Program-made: the position numbers and the translations under genes
Notes under the pieces: model-generated
What the model saw: only the letters and a program-made list of their open reading frames with translations
The model's database searches: none
Told to the model about the DNA's origin: nothing
DNA from: Stropharia rugosoannulata
Lineage: Eukaryota; Basidiomycota; Agaricomycetes; Agaricales; Strophariaceae
Assembly (NCBI GenBank): GCA_028532985.1
Contig: JANCIK010000011.1
Span: forward strand, 1,240,001 to 1,304,000
Length of the DNA: 64,000 nt
Reading direction: 5' to 3'
Part shown: positions 52,094-64,000 of the stretch, piece by piece
Numbering within the stretch: position 1 is the first letter of the stretch
How the letters are laid out: each line of letters starts with the position of its first letter

Positions 52094-54193
52094 TTAGAAG
52101 CATTGTATGGGCTGGCCTTGAATGAGACGTACAGTATCCGAGGGGAAATGCCAAAACGATACTGCAACAAGAACATACACAGCTGGGGATAAGGTAAACC
52201 AGATGAGTTCTCATCAACATCAGAACATCATACAATCTGATCAACGCACCAACTAAGACCAGCCCACTCATCCAATGGGATTTACCATCCTCGACAGAGA
52301 ATTTGACGACGAGAACAGAAAGGAACAGGACCTATTAAGTATACAAGAAATCGATCAGCTCCATATATGCGCATATAAGCAAATAGCAGCATACCACAGT
52401 CTCCAGAGGGTCAAACAGCATCGTGAGGGGCTTCCCCATGATCCACGCGATCACCACGAGAAGGGGGATAACAAGCAAGGATATTTGTATGCAACTGCCA
52501 ATAGCGACGCTCATCGCCAGGTCAAACTTGCCTTTGCTGGCGACAATCACGGCGGTCGTGTGCTCAGCGGCGTTGCTTATAATAGGAATGACTATAAGTG
52601 TGATCCACTCCTTGGATATGCTCGGGTGGTCCGCGACGAGGCCGTCAAGAGAGTCCACCAAGTAATCAGAAGTGACATATGCCAGTGCGGTAACAATCAC
52701 CAACAAGAGGAGCGCGGACGGATTGTTAAGTTTTGCGACTTCCTCGTCACTAGAGCGGGACGTAGAGGTGGATATTGATGGTGCATGGTGGCCCAATGTA
52801 TCCGTCGCAGTAGGCAGCGAGTGGGAGGAATGTCGACTGGACGCGCTCTTGAATGAAATTGGTGCGCGCACCCATACCGTGCGTTCCTGGACAGTATCTA
52901 GGAAAAGGTGGTTGTGCGAGCAAAATTGAAAGAAAAGCTAAAACGATCACGGTCAGGTGCGTTGACAAATGCATACAGGTGAAATACCCGTACGTAGGCA
53001 AGATACCTAGGAAACAAGAAAGTCAGTCTCCAAAGGCAAAATGTAGAATCATTTGAACTGACATAAGAATGAGGATGATCGCAGTCCCACGGCTAAGCTC
53101 TAGAAGTATCTTCAATTCCGTTCCAGGCGCCAAACGAGCTTCTAAGTACTGGTGCTGTAAGGCGGGTTACTACGGCTCTGGCACAACCGAGCAAAAATAA
53201 ATTCTTACAAATGCAGCGGGTATAGTCATAGAAATGACCGAGACAATGAGCAAGGAGGAATTAAGTTGAGCAACCATCGCCTGGAATTCTTGGTGCTGAA
53301 ACTTGAAACCTCCGACTAGAATAACGTTAGAGAGAGAGATGGATAAGAGTCCTACAGTGCATACCGATAAAGGAACATCCCAGGACAAGAAGTAGATTAC
53401 TTAACAAACCGCCTAGCAGCGAACTTTGTACGACTTCTAGCTCGCACTGTGAGATTTTATGTTAGGACATTAACGAAAACAGAGAAGAAACAAAAATAAC
53501 CTTTTTCAGAGCTATACCCGATATAATAAGCTCAATGAGATTGCCCAAAGACGCGTTCAATAACCCTCCGACATTTTGAGTAGTACTGAGGGCGATCTGT
53601 TCCGTTCCCAGACCTAGGAGAGCGGCCAGCGGCACGATACCAAGACCAGAGAAGATGAAGATTAACGTTGGGCTCTGGTGGGTGAAGTGAAGCGCCCAAG
53701 AAACTGGAATGCAAAGAAGCAAAACGTTGATAGGAGTGTACCGAAATGCGGCCATAAATGACGCATAATATGTAGGCCGGGGTCCCGTCCTGCGTTTAAA
53801 CATTAACGCAGCACGAAGACGTTCTTTGAAAGACGGCTCGAGTCTTTCTCCATGGATATGGCGCGTGTCCGGTCCTTCGATGACGAAACTCTCCAGATCA
53901 GCTCTTGCAACTCTGGAGCCAGGGGTGCCGTCTTCTTGAACAGGAAGCTCGAGTACGACACGCTGCGAGAGCCCGTTGGCATGATCGGGTCTTGCATTGT
54001 ATTGGAGAGTAACTGAGGTATCCTTATCAGATACCTCAGGTTGCTTCTCTCCGGAATTCATTTCAGACGGCCCACTAGGATATGGCCCACTACTAGGAGG
54101 TTCGTCGTCATCTTCAACGACGACGGAGAGTGCTGGCTGGGGCAAAGCGTTGGGAGAGACATTGTGAGATGCTGAAGTATAAGATTCTCCCAT
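52094..54193 (-). CDS. Vacuolar Ca2+/H+ antiporter, VCX1/CAX type
   Basis: Eight exons keep phase: complement(53501-54193, 53401-53446, 53209-53351, 53059-53154, 52977-53006, 52395-52886, 52250-52331, 52094-52182), 556 residues. The first alpha repeat has NASLGNLIELIISGIAL and the second ISNAAEHTTAVIVASKGK with IGSCIQISLLVIPLL, the paired acidic motifs of CAX exchangers. ELSRGTAIILILM and KPLTMLFDPLETVV are further family blocks, and the last helix ends VAVSFWHFPSD. It should move Ca2+ into the vacuole in exchange for H+. Residues 1-130 are an acidic Pro/Ser-rich extension, longer than the usual start and possibly regulatory. The 30-nt exon at 52977-53006 is phase-correct but gives an unusual sequence, so that short part is less sure. 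Confidence 0.9.
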
Positions 54194-55047
54194 TCAGTTG
54201 TGTTCAATGTTTCTGCAAGCTCTGAAGGGCGTGGCCGATAAAGAAAGTCGTGAGATGATGGCGTTACGAAAGTAAGGTGAATCTGGGGGATTCGGAAGGG
54301 CATTCATGAGGCAGTGTTGCTGCATACTTATGTGTCTCACTTCTCTTGGTATCCTCGGCGCCAACGCTGCGCATTCTCATTTATTGGGCGCTTGGCGTCA
54401 CGTGTGTGGTGATCACCTTTCGGCCTCTTCCATGACGTTGCCTATCTGCTCTTCCAGTCAATCGGACCATCCAAAGAACGAACTGACATCAACATTATTA
54501 TTATAACTTCCAACTTTAAGCAATATCTCCAAGGGCCTGAAATATTAGCGAACAGATGGTCTTGAGATGCTGTAGGTAAAAGGGAAATTAGTCGATCACA
54601 ACCACTGGTGTGGAGAGCGCCATCACCATCGCACGCATCTGTGATGCAAACCGCACATGTACTACGACACACGAATCACGGGCTCGGTAGAAATCAGGTC
54701 GGCCAGGACATTGGAAAAGACCGGGGTAACGTAGTATCATTATGGTCTCGCCGTCATATGTATGAAGAGTTAACATCTCTACAAATCTTATCTTGTCAGT
54801 GCTATGTCAATGTTATGTACAATAATACGAAGAAACATTCAGGACTCAAGATGAACTATGATACAACTGCGGTGGAAGTCCTATAATAGCGAATGATTTT
54901 GAAAGGGTGCTGTATGTAAAGAGTACTGTTTGAACAGATGCTTCGGGAACGGAGCTGAAGGGTCGCTAAACTCGGTAGTGTGTAAGTTATCGCTAATTTA
55001 ACAAGGTGTGAGATACATAAATTAATAATATTCGTTAGACAGGCCTC
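54194..55047. other. Intergenic region
   Basis: About 850 bp upstream of the antiporter and downstream of 7TM paralogue 2 (both minus strand). No gene recognised. Confidence 0.45.
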
Positions 55048-56343
55048 TCATACCACGGGCCTATGAGAAGTGTCGCAGAAATTGGTCTTCGCCGATGAGT
55101 ACGCGTCGATAGAGGAAGCGTCGTCTCGCATGTCCATCGTTTTCTTAGATGTCATGTCCCTTCCTCGAACAGATATCGTAACATCATGCGCAAATTCCGC
55201 CGAGGTCAGATTTCCTGTCTGGAAGTCATTGTTTGCGCGGCCTGGCCGCGGGCCAGCTCCCATTGTCTTCAGGTCCCGGTATACCCGAGAAATTAAAGTA
55301 GTAGCGACGACGAGGTGAAGGACGAGGAACTTGGAATTCCTCTGTTCGTCAATTGAGATCAACGTCAACACCGTCGCCTTGCTAACAACAATAATTCTAA
55401 CGACTCTGAGGTTAGTCATATAAACAGGCGAACCAGGTATAATTCTCACAAGCAGTAGAGTTGACTTTCGAGCAGGACAATTTTGGATCCAATGGGTAGC
55501 GAAGCACCGAATAGAAAGATGACACATTTTCTGCGCAGGTCGGCTTCAAATTCATAAGTTACGAAAATGTTATATATCCGGTAAGCGATTGCCACATAGA
55601 TCATTGTGTCGTTGATGAAGAGGACGAGGATGGTGGGGACAGCGAAGACTCCGTGGACTGTTTCCATACAATACTGCGTCGGCTCTATCCGTGTTGCGCC
55701 GAACGTTTTAAACAGCGTGGGCGCCATCGACACGACCGAGAGCCAGGTCAGCCCGAACCACGCCACAACATAGGGAAGGCCTCTGTAGACTGTAAAAATC
55801 CTCAGATAACAGAGTCCCGTCTCGAGAATTATTGCAACTGAGAGGATGATGTTGAGTGTCCTTGCGAGTTGGCCACAGTCGCCTATAGGTACGGCTGGTG
55901 TTAAACGAATAGTCAGCACATCGCATCAGACTGATCAGACTAATACGCACTTAAGAGCGCCGCTCTTCCCAAGAGATATGCCAGCAGCATCAACCTGCTC
56001 GACCGCCCAAATAATCAGAATTTTTGTACATCAATGTTAACCATTTTAACTTGCCTCACGACAAAGTAAACAATAGTAGGAATTCCAAACTTGTCCTGGG
56101 TCATCATCCGGAAATCATTCCTCAGATTATTCAAGAAATCCCAGACAAAGACCTGCCGCCAACAGTTAGTTCCGAACTGATGCAAGCATCACGGTGTGTA
56201 AAACTCACGCCGGTCGCCCCCAGATGCAAGTAAAGTGAAATACTAATCTGATGCACAATCTCCGCTGATAGATAGAAGTACGGTGTGGAGACCTCGAGCG
56301 GTGTGGAGCCATTGAAGAACGAGGCGCTCACCGAGGCAGACAT
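55048..56343 (-). CDS. Fungal 7TM protein, paralogue 2 of 3
   Basis: Exons complement(56209-56343, 56055-56152, 55951-55994, 55450-55894, 55048-55405) keep phase; 359 residues. Exon 2 codes VFVWDFLNNLRNDFRMM and ends with an AG|GCAAGT donor, so intron 2 (55995-56054) is of the GC-AG type. Exon 3 codes LMLLAYLLGRAALL. Exon 4 begins TVPIGDCGQLAR and contains WFGLTWLSVVSMAPTLF and LVLFINDTMIYVAIAYR, ending with the same SKIVLLESQLYCL splice point as paralogue 1. The tail repeats DFQTGNLTSAEF. Paralogues 1 and 2 are therefore closest. No enzymatic motif is present; the role is unknown, with 7TM receptor-like topology. Confidence 0.82.
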
Positions 56344-59300
56344 CCTCGGGAGGAAGGTGGAGGTGGACCAGGCAGACAAACTGCGAATTATATAAAAATG
56401 ACAGGGGAAAAGGGAAAGGAAAGGGTGCTTTGCTGATACTGGCAGGCTATATTGTTTCACAGGCTTCAAATGGGGAATTGCTCCGATGTAAGAGGTTAGA
56501 AATGGAAACCTCATTGAAGACCGTGTGTATTTTTAAAACTGCTGGCGCTGACCTGGATACATACATGGTGATGGTCCTGTTTCAGGAGCCGGAATATGCC
56601 CCACCCTTTTTGGTATTAAAGCTTCACAAAACAGCTAGTGCATTGCAGGTCTGATGCGAGTAAGCACTAGTTAGAAATATGTGAAAAGGTGCAATTTTCT
56701 TCCCATCATTGCGTCAACTTTAATGCTTATCGACACATCTTTTACCTGTCAAGCGGATTTCTTTAGTTGCCCAGTCTTTTCATAGAAACTGAACTTTACA
56801 CATTAATGATTGTACCACGGACCTTGCCCAAGTGAGAGACCGAGGCCTAAAAATAGATAGATGTGGGTATTTATTGCAGGTGTTATTTTCCGGTGCAAAC
56901 CTGGATGTAACTTCACACACACAGTACACACAGGTTTATTCTACATACGAACTTAAGGTTGTGGTGAATGTATTAAGCTTTGACTGGGAAGAGGGACGGC
57001 ATATCATTTGTTCGACGAACGGTCACGCTCAATGCTATACCTGATTGACAATGACAGGCTTGATAGACCTGCATCAGCGTTACATAACTCAAAGCTTTGG
57101 TGATTTCATTAGTTTAAGGCAAGACGCCGTCCATTACTCCGACTGCGACTGACTGCGAAAAGCAGTTTACATATGGCGGTGGCATCCCATGCTCCCATTT
57201 CCACCACAATATGTCGCATGTACTACTCCGGCTAACTTCCCAGGTATATTCCTGCTCCCGTCGTTCCTCTACCTACGGTAGCTCTCGGAGTCTACACCGG
57301 CCTTCAAGCTTCAAGCTTCGAGCTTCCATTAATACTTCAGGCCTTTCTGATTTCATTAGACAGACGGAGTATGAGACTGAGTAGTAATTTGACGGTACGA
57401 TGATACGATTTATTGTCTGCCCTACGTAAACGGCTAATAAAATTGACACGAGACCAGAAAAGGTGAATTCACATCTCTAACCCTAGCTTAGACCAAATTC
57501 AACTCTGGATAAGGAAGATTGATTGCGTGGTCTAAGAACAGTGCGTATGGCCAGACCATAATTTTTTACTATCATAGGTGGATAGTTTGGTTCATCTGTT
57601 TGCGTAAGCTAAGACTCACTTTATTGGTATGTAAGGTGCATATTTCATCAAGGAAAAAGTGTATATAAAGAGACGCAGTTCCGGGCGTTGCACAAGGTTC
57701 ACTGTGATCATGATCTATAAATAGACATGCATAATTAGATTGATTGCCTCCGCGATCTGCAAAGAGCGTAATAAAGTGGTATGCCTTGACATTCACGCAA
57801 ATACAAGTTGACGAACACCCGTATTTAAAAGCAGAGATTTATCCATAAATTCTCGCGGCCGAAGGAGGAAAGCTGTAAAGTTAATAGTTAACTGCAGGCT
57901 TTTTTGGGCAGCCTGTTACGCCAGTAGGCAGCGGCAGCGCAGCACTCGCACGATGAATACGGCCCGCCCGCAGTTGCGGGAGAACAGACATCATCAACGC
58001 CATCTGATCAAGGGTACTGTACACTTAAAGCTCGAAGAAGATTAACCACTCTCGGAACTCCCTAAGGGAGGCAGCGTGGAAAATCGCACTATTCAGATTT
58101 TCTCAACTCTTGACAGTACTCTGGCTAAAATTTCTGCTGCAGTGATATAAGGACTTCTAAGATTTACAATAATATACCTCCTCATTGGCTAAGTAGAGCT
58201 CAGGAAAGAGCACCAGGAGACCCTTTAATTTGGTTTAAGAGAAAACCCCCTACATGGCTATGTGAAACTGATGCTCACACAAATTCAGCGGCGGTACCGC
58301 GGCCCACCATGCCTCGATGTGAAAAGAGGTTCAACTCTGCTCTTGTATACCAGCAGTTTAAAATGAGCTGCCAGCTCCTACAAATGATCAATAGGTCCGA
58401 TATCCCTCAGTCGAGTGGAAGAGGTGCCCAGTCAGTGAGGGCCCCGTTGTAAGTAGATATCAATATAATATAATAAGACCGTGTCCGCTGCATACACATA
58501 CACCTATACACGCACGTTTTAATGTTTTATTGTTGTCACTCACTGGGCGCTGTTATGCCTCCAGTGGACGTGAGCATTTGAGCGCCTTGACGGATCGGCC
58601 GACGGCACAAGGTCGGATTGATCCTTACTCCCGTATGTCCCGGAGCTAAGCAATCACATCGCGAAGAGTATGTACATACATAATTGTACATAATTTGTGT
58701 ACTTGAAAATGCCTCACATAAAACCAAGCTATGGTTTTTGTTTGCGGTGAAATCTGGTATCCACAGTAAATAATTACCACCGTAGAATGTCGATATCCCT
58801 GGTTATTGATCGATTCAATACAGCGCGTGTGGGTCGTATTCAAACCATTGCGGTAGCCAGGCTCAATGAATATACTCAAACCTTGACGATTCGTCTCCAT
58901 TTCCACCGCTGAGAACTCTATTCAGGGCTACAAGTGGTTGATACGCTTGGACTACAATTGCGTTTCAATCGTATAATCTATGTTCACGCAAACGCCGTAG
59001 TATTAACGCACATACCCACCGTAGCCATGCAGAAATATTCTAGTCTGACCCTTTTGATCCTTGTTGAACGATCCTTTTGCTTTTACTCGCCCACAGGTGG
59101 AGTCATGTCACTGGTCAGCCTGTAGAGCTACACTGATCATTAAGGTTTCGGTGCCAGTCTAGCACGAGCATTGCAATGGCATCGTAAATTGTGTGCGTAG
59201 TATATGTTCAGGCCTGTCCAGGTGCACTCAAGTTTCAAATGTCACGTAAGACGGAGATGTCCTAATTATTTCAATATTAGGATACGAGACTGAATAAGAT

Positions 59301-59506
59301 GAGCTAGGAATCGACCCTCCGGGAAGCTGTGCCAAGAGTGCCACACACCATCGATTGAGCGATCAATGAGCTATTTATAGAATCCAAAAATGACTTGCAT
59401 GGGCTTTATAAGGTCAGCGCCACTACAGCGCGGCTGATGGGAATTATAGAAGAAGTACGTTCCGTGTGGGCCGTATGAGATTGGAGGCTTAGTCTCAGGG
59501 TCGGCC
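56344..59506. other. Gene-poor interval
   Basis: About 3.16 kb between two divergently placed 7TM paralogues. Contains a TTCAAGC triplicate near 57303-57326 and a TATTTATA at 59372-59379, 128 bp upstream of the next ATG. The frames at 56430-56654 and 56832-57044 show no family features. No terminal repeats recognised. Confidence 0.45.
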
Positions 59507-60829
59507 ATGGCATCCGTCTTCAACACCACCATCGTCCCACAGATCATACTCGATGAACTGCCGTCCCCACTGGTTCTCCTTCCCTCGCAACAGGTCCACA
59601 ATATTCTAATATCGACTTATATTCACCTTGGAACATTCTCGGTAAGTTCAGCCTTCACCCTACACATTTTTCATTTTGTGCGAACAGATCGGTTGTAGGT
59701 GGTCATCTGGGATGTGCTCAACAACCTCAGAAGTGATTGGAATATTGGATCTTCCGTCAAGCGGCGTATCGTCTCAGTGGTGTATTTCTCAACAAGGCAT
59801 GTACATTCAGTAGTCATGAAATACATGCAGAACATTCTATCTGACCGTGTCATAACTTCAGAATATCTCTGTTAACCTACTCAATTGGCCGTGCGGTTCT
59901 ACTAAGTTAGTTACTTCGCACTACCTCTCGGGCGCGTTTACTTACACTCGCGGATGATATTCGTTATAGCGCACACCATGAAGAGCTGTACTGCATTGCA
60001 AGATATCCTCACCACCTTCCTTATTGTCTTTGTCGTATCGACCGGCCTCCTTTTCTATCTCTATATTTGCACGCTATACCCTATGGATAGGACCGTTGCG
60101 GGATTCTTCGGAGCTCTGTACCTTGCCGTAATAAGCATGGCTTGCACGTACTCGAAGGCGTTCTCTGCGGAGCATATCGGTTCGACCCTGTACTGCATGG
60201 AGAAACCAGCAGGCGCTCTTCTTGGTCCAGCTCTTGCCATCCAGTTCGTCAACGAGTTTCTTCTGTATGTCGCCATAGCGCGAAGAATGTTCATGAAACT
60301 CTTGAACAATACAAGAGCGCAAAGTACTGCCAATCTTCGTGCATGGCCCTTTGGAACCACACTCAATGCTGTAGAACAATTTATCTTCTTGGAGCAGAAT
60401 TTCTATTGCGCGTACGTGTTGTCTATCCTGTCTGTTATTATGTATATATGCAGCATGCTAACGAGGATTCTTTCCAGCACGATTGTCGCTACCAAGGCGT
60501 TCCTGGTCTGTGCGGTATATGCCTTCACACCACCAGTTAACACCATGCTGTATATTGTTCATCTGGTGCTAACAAACGTCTGGTGTGGCCGTATATACCG
60601 AAACATCAATAACTCCGTCTGCCCTGGTATGATATCGCAAACGGAGTTCGAGCTACGGCTGGGAGTCCAGACACAGACTGTACCAGTATCAGTGCTTCCT
60701 GAGCAAGAACTAGAAGTGCGCCCACAGGATCATCAGGGTGATACAGGCAGGGAAGGCGCACATGGGAAGGAAGATGTTGAACGGACATCATCGATTACAT
60801 ATCATGTTCGAGGAGGTATTAAATCGTAG
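59507..60829 (+). CDS. Fungal 7TM protein, paralogue 3 of 3
   Basis: Exons 59507-59641, 59699-59796, 59862-59905, 59970-60411, 60478-60829 keep phase; 356 residues. Exons 1, 2 and 3 are 135, 98 and 44 nt, identical in length to paralogue 2. Intron 2 (59797-59861) again uses a GC donor (AG|GCATGT). VVIWDVLNNLRSDWN matches the family block; exon 3 codes LLTYSIGRAVLL; exon 4 opens T-H-T-M-K-S-C and holds LTTFLIVFVVSTGLLFYLYI and ALYLAVISMACTYSKAF. Exon 5 starts at the same place as in the others. The tail lacks the DFQTGNLTSAEF motif and is instead Gln/Glu-rich (ISQTEFELRLGVQTQ). Role unknown. Confidence 0.8.
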
Positions 60830-63800
60830 GTTGGTGTATCACATATGTTCCATTTGATTGTCCTTCTTGTGCATTAAAGTTCTCTGCCGCATGAATATTC
60901 AGTGAGCCATATTATTACTTTAACTGTTTCAGCACAAGCAAATACAGGTCTTACACTAATATACAGAAGATCGTTCCTCGCCTTGCGCACGGCTTTGTCA
61001 GTCATAATATATTTACGGTACAGGTACATCCAGACATATTTACTATTTAACGGGAACGTAGCCGTATCTGAAGAGGATACCATATATCGATACAGGAGAT
61101 GAAGTCTACGCACTAGAAGATCGTTAGCAAAAATATCTCACTCTCATTACTCATTTAATTCCTGCCAAGTGCCTGGCGAGTCTATGTAGGAGTGGTGTTA
61201 GCTATACCTTTTAGGCCTAAGGCAGCATAACCGCTCAGGCAGCAGGCTGGATAACGAACTAAACATTACCGCTCAATCTATTGCGCTCGACTGGCTGGGC
61301 ATCAGTGCAGCTGAGCGCAGGCTATTGAAAGTTCGACATCTGGCGTTTCTTCTGAGCATTGACAAGACACGTCTATCAATAGAAGCAGATAGTGATGCCT
61401 GCATCTCCAGAGGTCCACATCCGGAGCGTGGATATCACGCGCAGAAATAGATGAATGATCAGGCGGGCACGCTTCCGTGTCAGTTGCCAGCCTGGATGTG
61501 TGCAATTGGTCGCCATCACCTCCATGCGCCTCCCACGCCCTCAGATCACCCTCTCAGGTTCGCTATTTCTGCTGCGAGAGAGCGACGCAATGGGGAAGGC
61601 GAAGCAGCGGACTGCTCTGAAAGGAGTGGTCCAAACCCTGGCCTGGTAGCCTGGAGTACTACTCCGGCGGCTGTTCAAACGCTCAGGTATAGTCCATACC
61701 CTTCGGAAGCTACTCTTGAGTTTGCATATAGTACAGTAGTACTGCGTTCTATAGCTCCGAGGCCTAGGAATTTTTGTTATTCATCTTAAGCTTCATATCA
61801 AAAAATGGTCACATCAGTCTCTCCTAGTCAAGGGTTGTCCCGCAAATGAATGTGGTCTATGCGGTCCAGAGAAAGTATCCATTTGATCTCTTCCATGTAG
61901 TCATGTTCAGCATTCAATGCAACTCATGATCTTGCTTTGATAAGGCCGTACAATCTTCTCTCGATGGAGATGCTATAAATACATACTAAGGCTCTTCTCT
62001 AATCCTACCAGCAGCTTTGCGTATATGTTTTCTCTGCCTGGGAGTTTTTCAGACGGTGAATCAATCTGGATGACTATTTTACTTGGAGTGGTATTAACCC
62101 AACTAAGCAAAAAACCTATTCTCACTAAGGATCGCTACCTAGTGTACCGAGTTGCCAGCTCCATTGTTCCACTGTGTGGAGAAAATTACATGTACCTCAT
62201 TACAACAACCATATGAATATCTTGAATGTTATTATACTTCCGGGGATTGCAAAAGGCGCCTCACGGCATTATTGAAAACCCACTGATCAGCAAATCAAGC
62301 TGTACACTGTAGCGCACTATGCATCGCTTTGTACTACAGCCAATCCGTGCATCTATCTCAGTTGCGCACAGGCGTGCTTGTTCTAGTGAGTACATCTTGT
62401 CTTTGTGTGAAGCATGATGATTCCTTTATTGGCCAAGTCCCTTGTCTCGACACTGCCCCAATGGGACTTGCAGCAGAAAGTGCATCCCTGTGAGCATTCC
62501 GACTAAATAGTACAGGATACTAGTGGAGACCTGTAATTCTCCGCCGTGGGTAGATGCAAGGAAGACGAGATCTATAGTAGTGCGGTGATGCGCAAATCTT
62601 TAGTTAACACGGAGCGTATTCGCTCAGCTGCGCAGGCGCGCACAAGCGTGCGACATTCTGCGATAGCCATTCATTTCTTAGTCTTTCAATGACGGACTTT
62701 TGCAGAGTTACTACTAAACAAGATAGCTACTAACCAATAATAACCACCACCATTGAATAACCGCATAACAAACTATAGTTTGCCATTTGGGAAACGCTTT
62801 ACAGACTTGGCCAAGAGCCGTGGTATTTCTACGACACTGAAATGAGGACATAAGGCGAAGACATTGCTACATCCAGAGATAGATTATTTTACACAGAAGA
62901 CTTACGGAAAAAAACTTCAAGGAAAAACCGCATCAAGTTGTCCGACGACCGACGGTTTTCACCGGGCCGGACCAGCGCCTATTTTCTTGTCGGCCCGGGA
63001 AACCTTTGCGATTATCCCAACGTTTAAAGCGAACAGCGTCGAAACAGCGTTCGCCGTTCATACGTATCGCAATCGCACACCAATTGTATATGTATGTACC
63101 GTTCTACACCCGTTCAGTACAACATCGCAACATACAAACCCGCTCGGCTCCGCACCCCCCCAGACGGAGCAAATCGCCTCCAAATGAAAAGGTCCCCGCG
63201 CCCCACAAACGACAGGGTCTACCGCCACCAGAACACCACCCACCTACTATGTAAGTACATATGCATACGGACTCTTCATGAATGATGAATGTTTAATAAA
63301 ACCCAGCAATAATTAACACCATCAACGAAACGAAGTGCATTCAGAAGTTACATAAATTACGGCTTGTTCACATGTCAGGCCTTTCCTGGATTCTATGTAA
63401 TTCCTGGGACTCTATAGTAAGTGTGTATGTACTTATTCAGTTTTTCAATGTCGCCTTCAGCGCACTTTGCAATGATGCAATCTGATGTATAATGTACGTG
63501 TGTATGTATGTCGAATAAACCGGACCTGCGTAGGTAGTCAATATCAAGCGGGAAAATGAATGAAGGGCATATCAGGACAGGCAGATGTCGGCTATGTACA
63601 GTATGTGTGCATGCATCGCGGACTCTGGAATATAATGATAGGACTCGGACTCTCGAATCAAATGATAGAAGGGAGGAGTTGGACCAAGAACAAAGGGAAA
63701 ACAGAGTTAACACAACCCCATGTCGGGGGTACGATTAAATAAGTTATAACGAAGAGAATAAAAACGATAGCACGAATGCAAAAAAACTATAAAAAAGCGA

Positions 63801-63929
63801 GGCAAAAGCTGGAAAGCAACGAAAACAACGACGACGAAGAATATTTAGGAGAATTAATGTAGTCAATCGCGTAAGACGGAAACCATATAATAGTTATAGA
63901 GAGAGGAGAGGAGAGAGGTAGAGAAAGCC
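60830..63929. other. Gene-poor interval
   Basis: About 3.1 kb. Frames at 61451-61789, 62025-62216 and 62864-63254 lack motifs, splice continuation or protein-like composition. A GAGAG-rich tract lies at 63899-63918. The right end is the 3' flank of the gene entering at 64000. Confidence 0.45.
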
Positions 63930-64000
63930 TTAAGCAGCATCCGCTTGCTCGATGAGCGACAGCGCCTTGGGACTGCGCGGGCGCATGTCGCACTTGAATG
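63930..64000 (-). CDS. C-terminal end of an unidentified gene (5' part outside window)
   Basis: On the minus strand, a frame open from base 64000 ends at the stop 63930-63932 with FKCDMRPRSPKALSLIEQAD then A-A. The codon choice is GC-rich at third positions, as in the highly used genes of this window (ARG5,6), and an AT-rich, low-complexity flank follows, as expected of a 3' untranslated region. I do not recognise the protein from 22 residues. A competing frame (63787-63993) gives a chance-like sequence. Confidence 0.45.
   Translation of the reverse strand, partial: FKCDMRPRSPKALSLIEQADAA

Noticed and set aside
61451..61789. 112-codon plus frame
   Set aside because: Low-quality composition, no motif, no splice partners.
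62864..63254. Overlapping plus frames of 107 and 82 codons
   Set aside because: Pro/Thr-rich chance-like sequences with two frames competing; no family signal.

Overview
The window looks like nuclear DNA of a mushroom-forming basidiomycete (Agaricomycetes). Genes are split by many short introns (about 50-90 nt) with GT..AG ends. The products include families typical of this class: fungal-type seven-transmembrane proteins, a STAND/NACHT-like protein, a GT1 glycosyltransferase, a CE16 esterase and ARG5,6. I see no rRNA or tRNA gene, no CRISPR array and no intact transposon. Exon limits below were worked out by hand from splice motifs and checked for reading-phase continuity. Where a junction would not close I say so.

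Layout. 0-8 kb is mostly housekeeping: a 3'-truncated ubc13 (ubiquitin E2), a Bem46-type alpha/beta hydrolase, the two-enzyme arginine polyprotein ARG5,6, and a degenerate NACHT-like protein with C-terminal membrane segments. 9-16 kb holds a UDP-glycosyltransferase with one unresolved junction, a 7TM protein and a PNPOx-like flavoprotein-fold protein with a tail anchor. 19-27 kb holds a VHS-GAT (GGA-like) clathrin adaptor, a secreted CE16 esterase, an isoprenylcysteine methyltransferase-like protein and a Ser/Pro-rich unknown. 27-34 kb holds a tandem pair of F-box-like proteins, a small hydrophobic protein and a GNAT acetyltransferase. 35-40 kb holds a tandem pair of secreted helical proteins whose layout recalls alpha-helical pore-forming proteins. 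40-45 kb has a Trp-rich unknown divergent from a DUR3-type urea transporter. 45-61 kb is a membrane-protein neighbourhood: a hyper-fragmented DUF6534-like 7TM gene, three paralogous 7TM genes and a VCX1-type Ca2+/H+ antiporter. The last 3 kb is gene-poor and ends in the tail of another gene.

The genes do not form one pathway. Nitrogen themes recur (arginine synthesis, urea uptake). The strongest unusual signals are microexons of 6-18 nt in several genes, GC-AG introns at the same position in two 7TM paralogues, tandem paralogue pairs that keep their exon plan, and the two secreted helical proteins.
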